From Metabacillus litoralis (GTDB lineage: Bacteria; Bacillota; Bacilli; Bacillales; Bacillaceae): 64,000 nucleotides of DNA. Below, piece by piece: positions 1 to 7,831 of this stretch. The notes beneath the pieces were generated by a model. That model saw only the letters and a program-made list of their open reading frames with translations. It ran no database searches and was not told the origin of the DNA. The position numbers and the translations under genes were made by a program. How positions within the stretch are numbered: position 1 is the first letter of the stretch; each line of letters starts with the position of its first letter. Location of the stretch: the NCBI RefSeq assembly GCF_020524045.1, contig NZ_JAIVKL010000015.1, positions 1 to 64,000 of the forward strand, read 5' to 3'.

Positions 1-63
1 GGACAAAATCTTAAAAATGAAGCGATAAGACTTCTAACCGCAGGGACTGCGGGTGTAGCCTAA
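1..63 (+). CDS. tnpB: TnpB-type RNA-guided nuclease, 3' end only
   Basis: The first 20 codons of the window are open and stop with TAA at 61-63. The peptide ends NEAIRLLTAGTAGVA, a C-terminal tail typical of TnpB proteins from IS200/IS605-type elements (relatives of Cas12). The rest of the gene lies to the left of the window, so the RuvC residues cannot be checked and activity cannot be judged. The sequence directly after the stop looks like the element's right end, which supports the call. Only the tail is visible, so the subfamily is not assigned. Confidence 0.7.
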   Translation, partial: GQNLKNEAIRLLTAGTAGVA

Positions 64-145
64 CCATAACTGGCGGGTGCGCTGGTGTTCTTAGGAATCC
101 CCCACTTCAAACAGCTCGAGAGCAGTTAAGTGGCGGGTAGTTCAA
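64..145 (+). ncRNA. TnpB guide-RNA scaffold / IS605-type right end
   Basis: Downstream of the tnpB stop lies a GC-rich, structured stretch that ends in a hairpin: cccccactt at about 99-107 pairs with aagtggcggg at 128-137 (one bulged base), followed by TAGTTCAA. In this family the right end is transcribed as the reRNA/omega RNA and the first bases of flanking DNA act as the guide, which would place the guide at about 146-165. The hairpin is seen; the RNA role is inferred from the family. Confidence 0.6.
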
Positions 146-250
146 CAATTAACAAATGATACAGATGTATTAATTTCTCAATATAAAAAGGATTCTAAAG
201 GAAACTGGGTATCCATTAAAATCGATCCTGTTAAGTGTCTAAACAACTAA
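146..250 (+). pseudogene. 3' fragment of a gene interrupted by the IS605-type element
   Basis: Immediately right of the element end an open frame continues to TAA at 248-250. It has no start codon of its own and the codons read like ordinary protein (for example SKGNWVSIKIDP). The simplest reading is the tail of a gene into which the element inserted. I do not recognise the protein. Confidence 0.3.
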
Positions 251-496
251 GCATGTTATTAAAGAAACTAGAACCTTTACTCTGCGGCATATTAAATGAA
301 AGTTCTTACTTTGATATCAGGTACAAGATAGTTCCTTATACTCCCATTGAAAAGTATCATAATCCATTCTTAATGTAGAAATTTAATTCAATTCAAAAAA
401 ATGACACAAGAATATAGGAATTTATGATACTTTCTTTAAGTTTTTCGTAAAATCATGCTAAAATAAAGTGGGTTAAGGAATTGAAGGAGGAAGAAA

Positions 497-853
497 ATGA
501 TACATGCACATATTACTACATGGTTACTAGGAATTATACTGTTCTTTGTGGCATTCTCATTCTTTAAGTCTGGGAAAGAAAAACCATTTAAAATTGTACA
601 TATGGTTTTACGATTATTCTATATTTTGATTATTATTACGGGGATTGTCATCGTTTCTGGAGTGTATCAATTGAATGGTGAATATATTGCTAAGATTATT
701 CTAGGAATATGGACAATCGGTACGATGGAAATGGTTCTGGTTAGATCAAAAAAAGGCAAACCAACAAGAATTTTTTGGATTCAATTTGTCGTTGTCCTTA
801 TTTTAACCATTTTATTAGGAATGAGACTTCCTTTAGGGATTTTCCATTTTTAA
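497..853 (+). CDS. yisL: YisL, DUF1516 (UPF0344) membrane protein
   Basis: A 118-residue integral membrane protein with four hydrophobic segments (about 8-20, 36-57, 63-83 and 94-113) separated by short basic loops, the usual size and layout of YisL. An AGGAGG site lies 8 bases before the ATG. The function of the family is unknown. The pairing yisL, then yisN and asnO, matches B. subtilis and anchors the chromosome order. The original terminator between yisL and yisN has been split by the element at 893-1820. Confidence 0.9.
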   Translation: MIHAHITTWLLGIILFFVAFSFFKSGKEKPFKIVHMVLRLFYILIIITGIVIVSGVYQLNGEYIAKIILGIWTIGTMEMVLVRSKKGKPTRIFWIQFVVVLILTILLGMRLPLGIFHF

Positions 854-985
854 GAAATTTCTAGTGTATCAAAAAATGCCTGCTCTATTAGAGTAACGGG
901 TTCCGTTTTAAGGTGCAAACAAGTATAATCCCTTATGTATTTCCACTTTAAAACAAGCAATATTTCACACAATAAATCGCATAAG

Positions 986-1025
986 AAAACGCTGTTGATT
1001 AATTCATATTCAACAGCGTTTTTTT
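986..1025. terminator. Bidirectional terminator hairpin inside the element
   Basis: AAAACGCTGTTGA pairs with TTCAACAGCGTTTT around a 10-base loop, with T-runs on both sides. It ends the minus-strand cargo gene and would also stop transcripts arriving from yisL. Confidence 0.75.
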
Positions 1026-1539
1026 ATTTCGAGTAATATTCTTTCTTCTTTTTAATGTATTCTTTCTCACACTTAATTTGTTTGTATTCAATTTCGTTAC
1101 CCTTTTTCTTTTTCTGGTCAATTACTTCCCATTTAGAACCTTTAAGCTCCAAATGAATCATTACGTCTGTGTAATCTGGTTCTTTATACAATAAATATGC
1201 TTCCTGTGGTTTAATAAACAACCTAGGTTTTCCACGAGATGCAACATTGAAATGTTGCATTAGCGAATTGTAGTAATCGTCTTTTTCCTTACCGCCATAT
1301 ATCATATTTGCAGCATCCAAATCCCTAGATGTCACCTCAATATAGCTATGTTCATCAATATCTAAATCAAAGCTAGAAATAACATCACTCATAATAAGGC
1401 TTGTGAATTGTTCATCTCGCTTTTCCATTTTCTTAATACATTCAGGGGATAGTTTTGGTGGTGCCTCGGCATTGATATGTAAAGAATTTAGAACAAATAC
1501 AACTAATAGACCACTTACAAGGATGAATGTTTTATTCAT
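1024..1539 (-). CDS. Small secreted protein of unknown function (element cargo)
   Basis: 171 residues. The start is set by GGAGGTGATACTG directly before an ATG at 1539; the longer upstream frame lacks a ribosome site. Residues 1-25 form a clear signal peptide (MNKTF, hydrophobic core, cut probably after INAEA). The mature part is charged, with a Lys-rich C terminus and only two cysteines (one near CIKK, one near KCEK). I recognise no domain. It is the only gene within the inverted-repeat element 893-1820 and has no counterpart at this position in B. subtilis, so it is best read as transferred cargo. Host-surface or stress roles are possible but nothing in the sequence decides. Confidence 0.75.
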   Translation of the reverse strand: MNKTFILVSGLLVVFVLNSLHINAEAPPKLSPECIKKMEKRDEQFTSLIMSDVISSFDLDIDEHSYIEVTSRDLDAANMIYGGKEKDDYYNSLMQHFNVASRGKPRLFIKPQEAYLLYKEPDYTDVMIHLELKGSKWEVIDQKKKKGNEIEYKQIKCEKEYIKKKKEYYSK

Positions 1540-1742
1540 CAGTATCACCTCCAAATAATGTTTCATTATATTATTCAGCATCAATGAAATAAATATTCAA
1601 TTCGCAGGCTATTTCACAACTATTTTCGCACGTACGTTCTCACTGTACAACAAGTATTGTCAATTTAAAGAAACTTTATGCGAAATATAAGGAGTATTTT
1701 GTGAAGAAGTTGAATGAGAATTGATTTACCAACAAAATTAAA

Positions 1743-1770
1743 AGCGTGAATTCATATGTGAATTCACGCT
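1743..1770. terminator. Perfect 12-bp stem hairpin near the element's right end
   Basis: AGCGTGAATTCA, loop TATG, TGAATTCACGCT. On the minus strand it is followed by TTTTAATTTT, so it could stop minus-strand transcripts entering the cargo gene from outside. Confidence 0.5.
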
Positions 1771-1898
1771 AAAAACATAATGTGATTTATCTTTTTGCAC
1801 CCCGAATCGGAACCCGTTACTATTAGAGCAGGCATTTTTTGATTGTATGGATGATTACATTAAACAGTGAACTAGAAAAACCTAAGATTTTTCCTAAA

Positions 1899-2459
1899 TC
1901 AAAAAAGCCCACTAATTATACTTCTTTTTCCGACGCTTGTTGTTATTTCAAACCGATCGGAAGAATGAACTCCTCGCTTAAAATGATGCTGAATTGCACA
2001 AATTTCCTCTTCATTATCAAATTGATAAAAAGAAACACCATTTTTATGAATTTGATTATCTAAAAATAATAGCTGATTGTAAGAATAGATACAGTCAAAA
2101 GGTGAAAACCCTTTTGAATTAAGATGTTTTAGTAATTTGATAAATGTCTCATCTTGAAGCTCTTTTAACATTTCGTCTAAAGCTAATGGAAGCTTCTTTC
2201 TTATTCTGACGGTGTCTCCACCATTTACTGAAAAGATTCCAGACGAGGTTTTCACCTTCCCTAATCCTAACCATTTACCAGGTTTCCAGCCGATAGGACT
2301 AAGTATTTCTAAATGAGGTTCATTATTTTCTTCTAATAAATGAAGCTCATCACTCATATCATCATAAATGACATACTGATTGTTCGTGACTTCAATCAGT
2401 CCAGTTACGTACGAACGTTCTTGATTTAGTAATAGATCTGTTCGCTTATACGGACTCAT
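1899..2459 (-). CDS. yisN: YisN, DUF2777 family protein
   Basis: 186 residues, soluble, no signal peptide or membrane span. A GGAGGG site lies 7 bases before the ATG. The sequence (start MSPYKRTDLLL, motif GWKPGKWLGLGKV near residue 58) fits the DUF2777/YisN family, and the position between yisL and divergent asnO is the same as in B. subtilis. Function unknown. The neighbour asnO is sporulation-linked in B. subtilis, which does not by itself say anything about YisN. Confidence 0.8.
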   Translation of the reverse strand: MSPYKRTDLLLNQERSYVTGLIEVTNNQYVIYDDMSDELHLLEENNEPHLEILSPIGWKPGKWLGLGKVKTSSGIFSVNGGDTVRIRKKLPLALDEMLKELQDETFIKLLKHLNSKGFSPFDCIYSYNQLLFLDNQIHKNGVSFYQFDNEEEICAIQHHFKRGVHSSDRFEITTSVGKRSIISGLF

Positions 2460-2662
2460 GTTAAACCCTCCAGTTGAAATATGTGTGTGAATTAGATGTC
2501 GCTACCATCGTTTTAGACAAAAACTCTTTAAATTATGCATAAATGTTGATATTGGACAATTCACACTTTAGTGAATATGGGCATATGATACCTACATCTG
2601 TTAGAGGACATAGGCATAGTGAGTATTGAAGGATAAATTTGTGCTAGGGAGATGATGCTTAA

Positions 2663-4513
2663 ATGTGTGGAATTACAGGTTGGATAAATTTTAAAGGGAA
2701 TATACGCTCTGAGCAAAAAACAATCAAGAGAATGGCAGAAACTTTAGCAAAAAGAGGTCCGGATGATACAAACATTTGGGGAGAAAACCATGTATTATTC
2801 GGACACAAACGACTAGTAGTCGTTGATCCTTCCGGTGGAGTTCAGCCTATGACTCGTTCAAAAGATGGTCATACTTATACAATTTGCTACAATGGTGAGT
2901 TATATAATACAGAAGATATCCGTAAGGAGCTACTTTCTCGCGGTTATTCATTTCAAGGACACTCTGATACAGAAGTATTGCTTCAATCATATATTGAATG
3001 GGAAGAAGAGTGTGTTCATCACTTAAATGGTATTTTTGCATTTGCTGTTTGGGATTCAACGAAAGAAAAGCTGTTTATTGGAAGAGATCGTTTAGGGGTA
3101 AAACCATTATTTTTTAAAGAGGAAAACGGTTCATTAATCTTTGGTTCAGAATTAAAGGCGATATTAGCACATCCTTCTGTTTCAGCTGTAATAGATAAAA
3201 ACGGACTGTCAGAAATCTTTGGTGTAGGACCTTCTAGAACTCCTGGAGTTGGAGTGTTTAAAGGAATTGATGAACTTCGTCCAGCACATGCTTTAATTTA
3301 TTCAAAGGATGGATTGAAGAAATGGAGATATTGGGATGTAGAGAGTAAGCCACATGAAGAAAATGTTGATGAAACAGCAGAAAAGGTTCGTTATTTATTT
3401 ACTGATGCAGTAAAGCGTCAACTAGTATCAGATGTTCCTTTATGTACTTTTCTTTCTGGTGGTGTTGATTCAAGTGCAATAACGGCAATTGCTGCTGAAC
3501 ATTATAAAAACGAAGGTAAGGGAAGGCTTCATACGTATTCAATCGATTATGAAGACAATGAGCAATTTTTTAAAGCGAATGAATTCCAACCAAATTCTGA
3601 TGGACCATGGATTAAGAAAATGAGTGAAACGTTTAACACTGTACATCATAGTAGTGTCATTAAACAACAGGAACTTGTTGATCATTTAATTGAAGCTACT
3701 TCTGTTCGTGATTTACCTGGAATGGCTGATGTGGATTCCTCCTTGCTATGGTTTTGTCGGGAAATAAAAAAAGAATTTGTTGTTGGTTTATCAGGTGAAT
3801 GTGCAGATGAAATATTCGGTGGTTACCCTTGGTTTCATCGACCTGAAGATCTTGCGAATAAAGCATTTCCATGGATGCGATCTACTGATGAAAGAATTAG
3901 CCTCTTAAAACCAGAATGGCAAGAGAAATTAAACCTAGATGAATATGTGCAAGCTAGGTATCAAGACACAGTCAACGAAACACCATTACTTGAAGGAGAA
4001 TCACAATTAGAAACTCAAAGACGTCAACTTTTCTATTTAAATATGCATTGGTTCATGACGAATTTATTGGATAGGAAAGATAGAATGAGTATGGGAGCTA
4101 GCTTGGAAGTTCGCGTACCATTTGCTGATCATCGCCTTGTAGAATATGCTTGGAACATTCCATGGGATATGAAAATGCATGGTGATCGTGAAAAGGGAAT
4201 TTTAAGAAAAGCGTTGGAAGGTATATTACCAAACGAAGTTTTATACCGCAAAAAGAGTCCGTATCCGAAAACACATAATCCTGAGTATACAAGACTAGTA
4301 AAAGAATGGTTGCAATCACTTGTGAATAAGAATGATTCGATTTTACATGTTTTATTAAATGAACAAAAATTAAACAATATTATCCAATCTGAAGGTAAAG
4401 CCTTTCAAGTACCATGGTTTGGCCAGTTAATGTCAGGTCCACAGCTTCTTGCTCATCTTGCTCAAATTCATGTATGGTTTGAAAGTTACTCAATTAATTT
4501 AGATGAAAGATAA
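2663..4513 (+). CDS. asnO: Asparagine synthase, glutamine-hydrolysing (AsnO type)
   Basis: 616 residues, cytoplasmic. It makes asparagine from aspartate, ATP and glutamine. The N-terminal glutaminase domain begins MCGITGW, so Cys2 is free to act as nucleophile after Met removal. The synthetase domain carries the ATP pyrophosphatase loop SGGVDSS near residue 265 and GECADEIFGG near 375. Full length for the AsnB/AsnO class. Start: GGGAGATG with about 9 bases to the ATG. A perfect ATTCAC-N6-GTGAAT palindrome lies about 90 bases upstream. Followed by a terminator, so it is transcribed alone. Confidence 0.95.
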   Translation: MCGITGWINFKGNIRSEQKTIKRMAETLAKRGPDDTNIWGENHVLFGHKRLVVVDPSGGVQPMTRSKDGHTYTICYNGELYNTEDIRKELLSRGYSFQGHSDTEVLLQSYIEWEEECVHHLNGIFAFAVWDSTKEKLFIGRDRLGVKPLFFKEENGSLIFGSELKAILAHPSVSAVIDKNGLSEIFGVGPSRTPGVGVFKGIDELRPAHALIYSKDGLKKWRYWDVESKPHEENVDETAEKVRYLFTDAVKRQLVSDVPLCTFLSGGVDSSAITAIAAEHYKNEGKGRLHTYSIDYEDNEQFFKANEFQPNSDGPWIKKMSETFNTVHHSSVIKQQELVDHLIEATSVRDLPGMADVDSSLLWFCREIKKEFVVGLSGECADEIFGGYPWFHRPEDLANKAFPWMRSTDERISLLKPEWQEKLNLDEYVQARYQDTVNETPLLEGESQLETQRRQLFYLNMHWFMTNLLDRKDRMSMGASLEVRVPFADHRLVEYAWNIPWDMKMHGDREKGILRKALEGILPNEVLYRKKSPYPKTHNPEYTRLVKEWLQSLVNKNDSILHVLLNEQKLNNIIQSEGKAFQVPWFGQLMSGPQLLAHLAQIHVWFESYSINLDER

Positions 4514-4527
4514 TACAAATTCAAAAG

Positions 4528-4556
4528 AACTGCTCTTTAATAGGAGCAGTTTTTTT
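4528..4556 (+). terminator. Terminator of asnO
   Basis: AACTGCTC, 8-base loop, GAGCAGTT, then TTTTT. Confidence 0.85.
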
Positions 4557-4776
4557 GATTGGCTGAACTTTGTATTGTCATCAAACTTGAGATGCAGTTG
4601 CATGGGAAAATAATTCTTTTTTTCTAAGTGAATTCCTTCTCAGGAATTGATGAAAAAGAATGTTTTATTTCTTTCAGATCTGACTCTAATTTTTAAAAAA
4701 ATACATAAAGCCTGTCTTTTTTTCATATAAGGATTTAAGTGAAAAAAAGTTAGCATATTGAATAGGTTATTATTGT

Positions 4777-4805
4777 TTGAGTTTTATAGGTTTACTGTGT
4801 ATAAT
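4777..4805 (+). promoter_or_regulatory. Sigma-A promoter of the crt operon
   Basis: TTGAGT (4777-4782), 17-base spacer, perfect TATAAT (4800-4805). The start codon follows 39 bases later. The -10 hexamer is part of the first of three direct repeats (next entry). Confidence 0.75.
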
Positions 4806-4827
4806 GTTTGTATAATTATTGTACAAT
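4798..4827 (+). promoter_or_regulatory. Three tandem 11-bp repeats, likely CarH/LitR-type operator
   Basis: TGTATAAT (4798-4805), TGTATAAT (4809-4816) and TGTACAAT (4820-4827) recur exactly every 11 bases, covering the -10 box and transcription start of the carotenoid operon. MerR-family B12-dependent light sensors (CarH, LitR) are known to bind tandem 11-bp repeats with a TnTACA-like core at carotenoid promoters. The repeats are seen; the regulator is inferred and its gene is not in this window. Confidence 0.6.
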
Positions 4828-4844
4828 TAATGGAGGTGTTCATC

Positions 4845-6368
4845 ATGAAAAAAATGGTTGTGATCGGAGCAGGACCAGGTGGGTTAGCTGCTGCGATGAT
4901 GTTAGCTAGCAAGGGATACGATGTTGATCTTTATGAAAAACAATCATACATAGGTGGTCGGAATGCCTCGATCGAAGCGGAAGGTTATACTTTTGATATG
5001 GGCCCTACATTTTTGAGTATGGTACATATAGCAGAGGAAATTTTTCAGTCCTCAGGTAAAAACTTGCATGATTATGTTGACCTCATTGAAATTGAAGAGA
5101 TGTACCAACTCATTTTTGATGATGCCACCATCAATATGACAAGAAATGAACGTGATATGATAAACCGTTTAAATGAAATAGTCCCTGGTGAAGGGGATGG
5201 CTATAAAAAATTTATGGATGATACGAGAAAAAAAATGAATGCACTAACACCTATTTTACAAAGTAAAATGGATCGATTTTATCATTATTTAAGATGGAGA
5301 GTTGTTAAAGCACTTCCGCAATTGACTGTTTCCAAGAGTTTATATGATGTCCTTTCAACCTATTTTAATGATGAACGTATGAAGCTTGCTTTTACATTTC
5401 AATCAAAATATTTAGGAATGTCGCCATGGGAATGCCCAGGAGCTTTTTCGATTCTTTCGTATATGGAGCATGAATATGGAATATATCATCCCAAAGGAGG
5501 GGTGAATCAGTTATCTAAAGGGATGGCTAAAGCATTTGAAGAACTTGGTGGTAAAATCCATTTAAGTAAAGGTGTGAAAAAGCTATTACTTGAAGGTAAA
5601 ACGGTTACAGGGGTAGAACTTGAAACAGGAGAGAAAGTTTTAGCTGATGAAGTGATCATTAACGGCGATTTTGCCCATGTTATGACAAACCTTGTAGATG
5701 ACGGTGTGTTGAAAAAATACTCAAAAAAGAAGCTGAAAAAGAAGAAATATTCATGTTCAACTTTTATGATTTATGTGGGTTTAGATAAAAAACATGATCT
5801 TCCACATCACACAATTGTTTTTGCAAATAATTATAAAAGAAATGTCGAAGAAATTACAAAAACATTAACGATGCCTGAAGATCCTTCTATTTATATTCAA
5901 AATGCTAGTGTGACAGACCCAACATTAGCACCTGAAGGTCATTCTGCTTTATATATATTAGCTCCTGTTCCTAGTAATTTAAGTCAAATTGATTGGGAAA
6001 CACAAAAGGAAAAGTTTAGAGAATTAGTTTTCAAAACAATTCAAGAAAAAACAGAGTTTAAAGATATAGAGAAACATATACAAGTAGAAAAAATCATTAC
6101 ACCGAAAAATTGGGAAGAAGATATTCTTGTTTATGAAGGTGCTACCTTTAACCTTGGTCATCAGCTAACACAAATGATGGTCCTTCGACCTCATAATGAA
6201 TTTGAAGAGTTGAAAAAGTGTTGGCTAGTTGGTGGTGGAACACATCCAGGTAGTGGTCTCCCTACGATTCTTGAATCAGCGCGTATCACGACAAATGCAA
6301 TTGAAAAGCAAAATAAACATTCGGTTAAGACTGTTAATCTGCCAGTGGATTTGGGGGATGCAAAATGA
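4845..6368 (+). CDS. CrtI/CrtN-type FAD carotenoid desaturase, first paralogue
   Basis: 507 residues. The N terminus MKKMVVIGAGPGGLAAA is a dinucleotide-binding fold (GxGxxG), and the C-terminal VGGGTHPGSGLP is the FAD-contact signature of phytoene-desaturase enzymes. Start chosen at the ATG behind GGAGGTG; the frame is open 29 codons further up but without a ribosome site. Substrate is probably a C30 polyene made by CrtM. It is clearly distinct from the next gene: its C terminus is closer to CrtI than to staphylococcal CrtN, so it may carry out a later desaturation or oxidation. First gene of an operon; its TGA overlaps the next ATG (ATGA). Confidence 0.85.
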   Translation: MKKMVVIGAGPGGLAAAMMLASKGYDVDLYEKQSYIGGRNASIEAEGYTFDMGPTFLSMVHIAEEIFQSSGKNLHDYVDLIEIEEMYQLIFDDATINMTRNERDMINRLNEIVPGEGDGYKKFMDDTRKKMNALTPILQSKMDRFYHYLRWRVVKALPQLTVSKSLYDVLSTYFNDERMKLAFTFQSKYLGMSPWECPGAFSILSYMEHEYGIYHPKGGVNQLSKGMAKAFEELGGKIHLSKGVKKLLLEGKTVTGVELETGEKVLADEVIINGDFAHVMTNLVDDGVLKKYSKKKLKKKKYSCSTFMIYVGLDKKHDLPHHTIVFANNYKRNVEEITKTLTMPEDPSIYIQNASVTDPTLAPEGHSALYILAPVPSNLSQIDWETQKEKFRELVFKTIQEKTEFKDIEKHIQVEKIITPKNWEEDILVYEGATFNLGHQLTQMMVLRPHNEFEELKKCWLVGGGTHPGSGLPTILESARITTNAIEKQNKHSVKTVNLPVDLGDAK

Positions 6369-7831
6369 AGTCAGTTATTGTTGGTGGAGGTATTGGTGGT
6401 TTAGTGTCAGCCTTGCTTTTGAATAAGAAGGGTTATGATGTTTCTATTATCGAACAGCGAGATCGATTAGGTGGGAGACTATCTTATGTCGAACAAGATG
6501 ACTTTAAGATTGATGAAGGTCCAACAATTGTGCTTTTACCACATATGCTTACGAGTATATTAGATGAAGCTGGTGTACCAGCAGAAAATTATGAGCTTAT
6601 TCAAATTGATCCACTCTATTCAATTCATTTTAAAGATGGATCAACATATCAAAAATATCATGATCACGAAAAACAGCTAAATGAGGTAGAACGACTTTAT
6701 CCTAATGAGAAAAAAGGTTATATAAAGTTCATGCAAGTTATGGATCATCGATTTGAACAAGGTATGGAATCTTTTATAAAAAGATCTTTTTCAAATAAAA
6801 GGGATTTTTGGACTAAGAAAAATCTCAAAACATTAGTAAAGCTTAAGGCATATCGTACAGTCTATCAATCATTAAAAACCTATTTTCAAGAAGAGAATAT
6901 GAGGTTAGCCTACTCACTTCAATCTCTTTATATAGGTGGAAATCCTTATGAATCACCAGCATTGTATTCTCTTATTTCATATAGTGAGCATAAACATGGA
7001 ATCTATTATCTTAAAGGTGGTTACGCAAGTTTAGTAGAAGTCTTGGAGAAAGAGTTAGAAAAAAGGGGCATTCCGGTCCATTTGAATTCAAAGGTAACTT
7101 CACTCACTTCTGAAGGTGACAAAGCAACAGGACTTTATATTGAGAATGAGTGGGTTAGCGCCGATCACATTATATTAAACGGTGATTTTCCTATTATGTC
7201 TAAATTACTCCATTCAACGAAACAATCAGAACGTAAATTTACACCTTCATCTAGTTGTTTATTGCTTTATTTTGGCTTAGATAAAGTCTATGAAAATACT
7301 CCTGTTCATCAATTTTTTATGAGTAGTGATTTTTCTAACCATATGAAAGAAGTATTTGAAAACAAAATTGTACCAACAGATCCATCGTTTTACTCATTTC
7401 ATCCTTCTGTTATCGATTCAAGCCTTGCACCAGAGGGTAAAGGTGTATTATATACACTCGTCCCAGTACCATCGGGTACTCATATTGACTGGTCACAACA
7501 AGAAGATTTTATTGAGAAAATTATTGATGAATTAGAAGTGAGAGGTTATCCGAATTTAAGGAATCATATTGTTTGGAAAAAGGTAAGAAATCCAGATATT
7601 GCTGAAAAAGAAGGCTTGTTTCAAGGAGGAAGCTTTGGTATTGCACCAATCCTATTTCAATCAGGTGTTTTTCGTCCTCAAGCAAAACCATCATCACTAC
7701 AAAATGTGTATGCAGTAGGGGCATCAGTTCATCCAGGTGGTGGAATTCCAATTGTGATGCAAGGAGCAAAAAATATGGTCGATGTTTTACAAAATGACAA
7801 TGAACAGGAGGCAGAAAAATGGTCGATGTAG
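6365..7831 (+). CDS. crtN: 4,4'-diapophytoene desaturase (CrtN)
   Basis: 488 residues. GGGIGGLVSALLL gives the FAD-binding N terminus; FGIAPILFQSGVFRP and VGASVHPGGGIPIV near the C terminus match Staphylococcus aureus CrtN (GASVHPGAGVPIV) better than the other two desaturases here. CrtN removes hydrogens stepwise from 4,4'-diapophytoene to the yellow diaponeurosporene or diapolycopene, at the membrane. Translationally coupled: the start overlaps the previous stop by 4 bases and the stop overlaps crtM by 13 bases. Which of the two plus-strand desaturases does the first steps cannot be settled from sequence alone. Confidence 0.85.
   Translation: MKSVIVGGGIGGLVSALLLNKKGYDVSIIEQRDRLGGRLSYVEQDDFKIDEGPTIVLLPHMLTSILDEAGVPAENYELIQIDPLYSIHFKDGSTYQKYHDHEKQLNEVERLYPNEKKGYIKFMQVMDHRFEQGMESFIKRSFSNKRDFWTKKNLKTLVKLKAYRTVYQSLKTYFQEENMRLAYSLQSLYIGGNPYESPALYSLISYSEHKHGIYYLKGGYASLVEVLEKELEKRGIPVHLNSKVTSLTSEGDKATGLYIENEWVSADHIILNGDFPIMSKLLHSTKQSERKFTPSSSCLLLYFGLDKVYENTPVHQFFMSSDFSNHMKEVFENKIVPTDPSFYSFHPSVIDSSLAPEGKGVLYTLVPVPSGTHIDWSQQEDFIEKIIDELEVRGYPNLRNHIVWKKVRNPDIAEKEGLFQGGSFGIAPILFQSGVFRPQAKPSSLQNVYAVGASVHPGGGIPIVMQGAKNMVDVLQNDNEQEAEKWSM

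Larger units (their letters stand above)
893..1820. mobile_element. Transposase-less inverted-repeat element with one cargo gene
   Basis: The ends carry 28-bp inverted repeats: GTAACGGGTTCCG at 893-905 matches the reverse complement of 1808-1820, and after six variable bases both continue GGTGCAAA. The element is flanked by TATTAGA(G) at 886-893 and 1821-1828, a 7-8 bp target duplication. Removing the element joins tgcctgctc-TATTAGAG-caggca into one perfect terminator hairpin, so it landed in the loop of the yisL/yisN terminator. It holds no transposase, only the secreted-protein gene and its hairpins, so it must have been mobilised in trans. The GGTTC...GGTGCAAA ends faintly resemble IS6-family ends; this is a guess. 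Confidence 0.8.

Noticed and set aside
253-378. 41-codon ORF right after the broken gene tail, beginning MLLKKLEPLLCG
   Set aside because: No ribosome site and no recognisable family; probably part of the decayed interrupted gene.
1839-2063. Plus-strand ORF opposite yisN
   Set aside because: Shadow frame of yisN without ribosome site.
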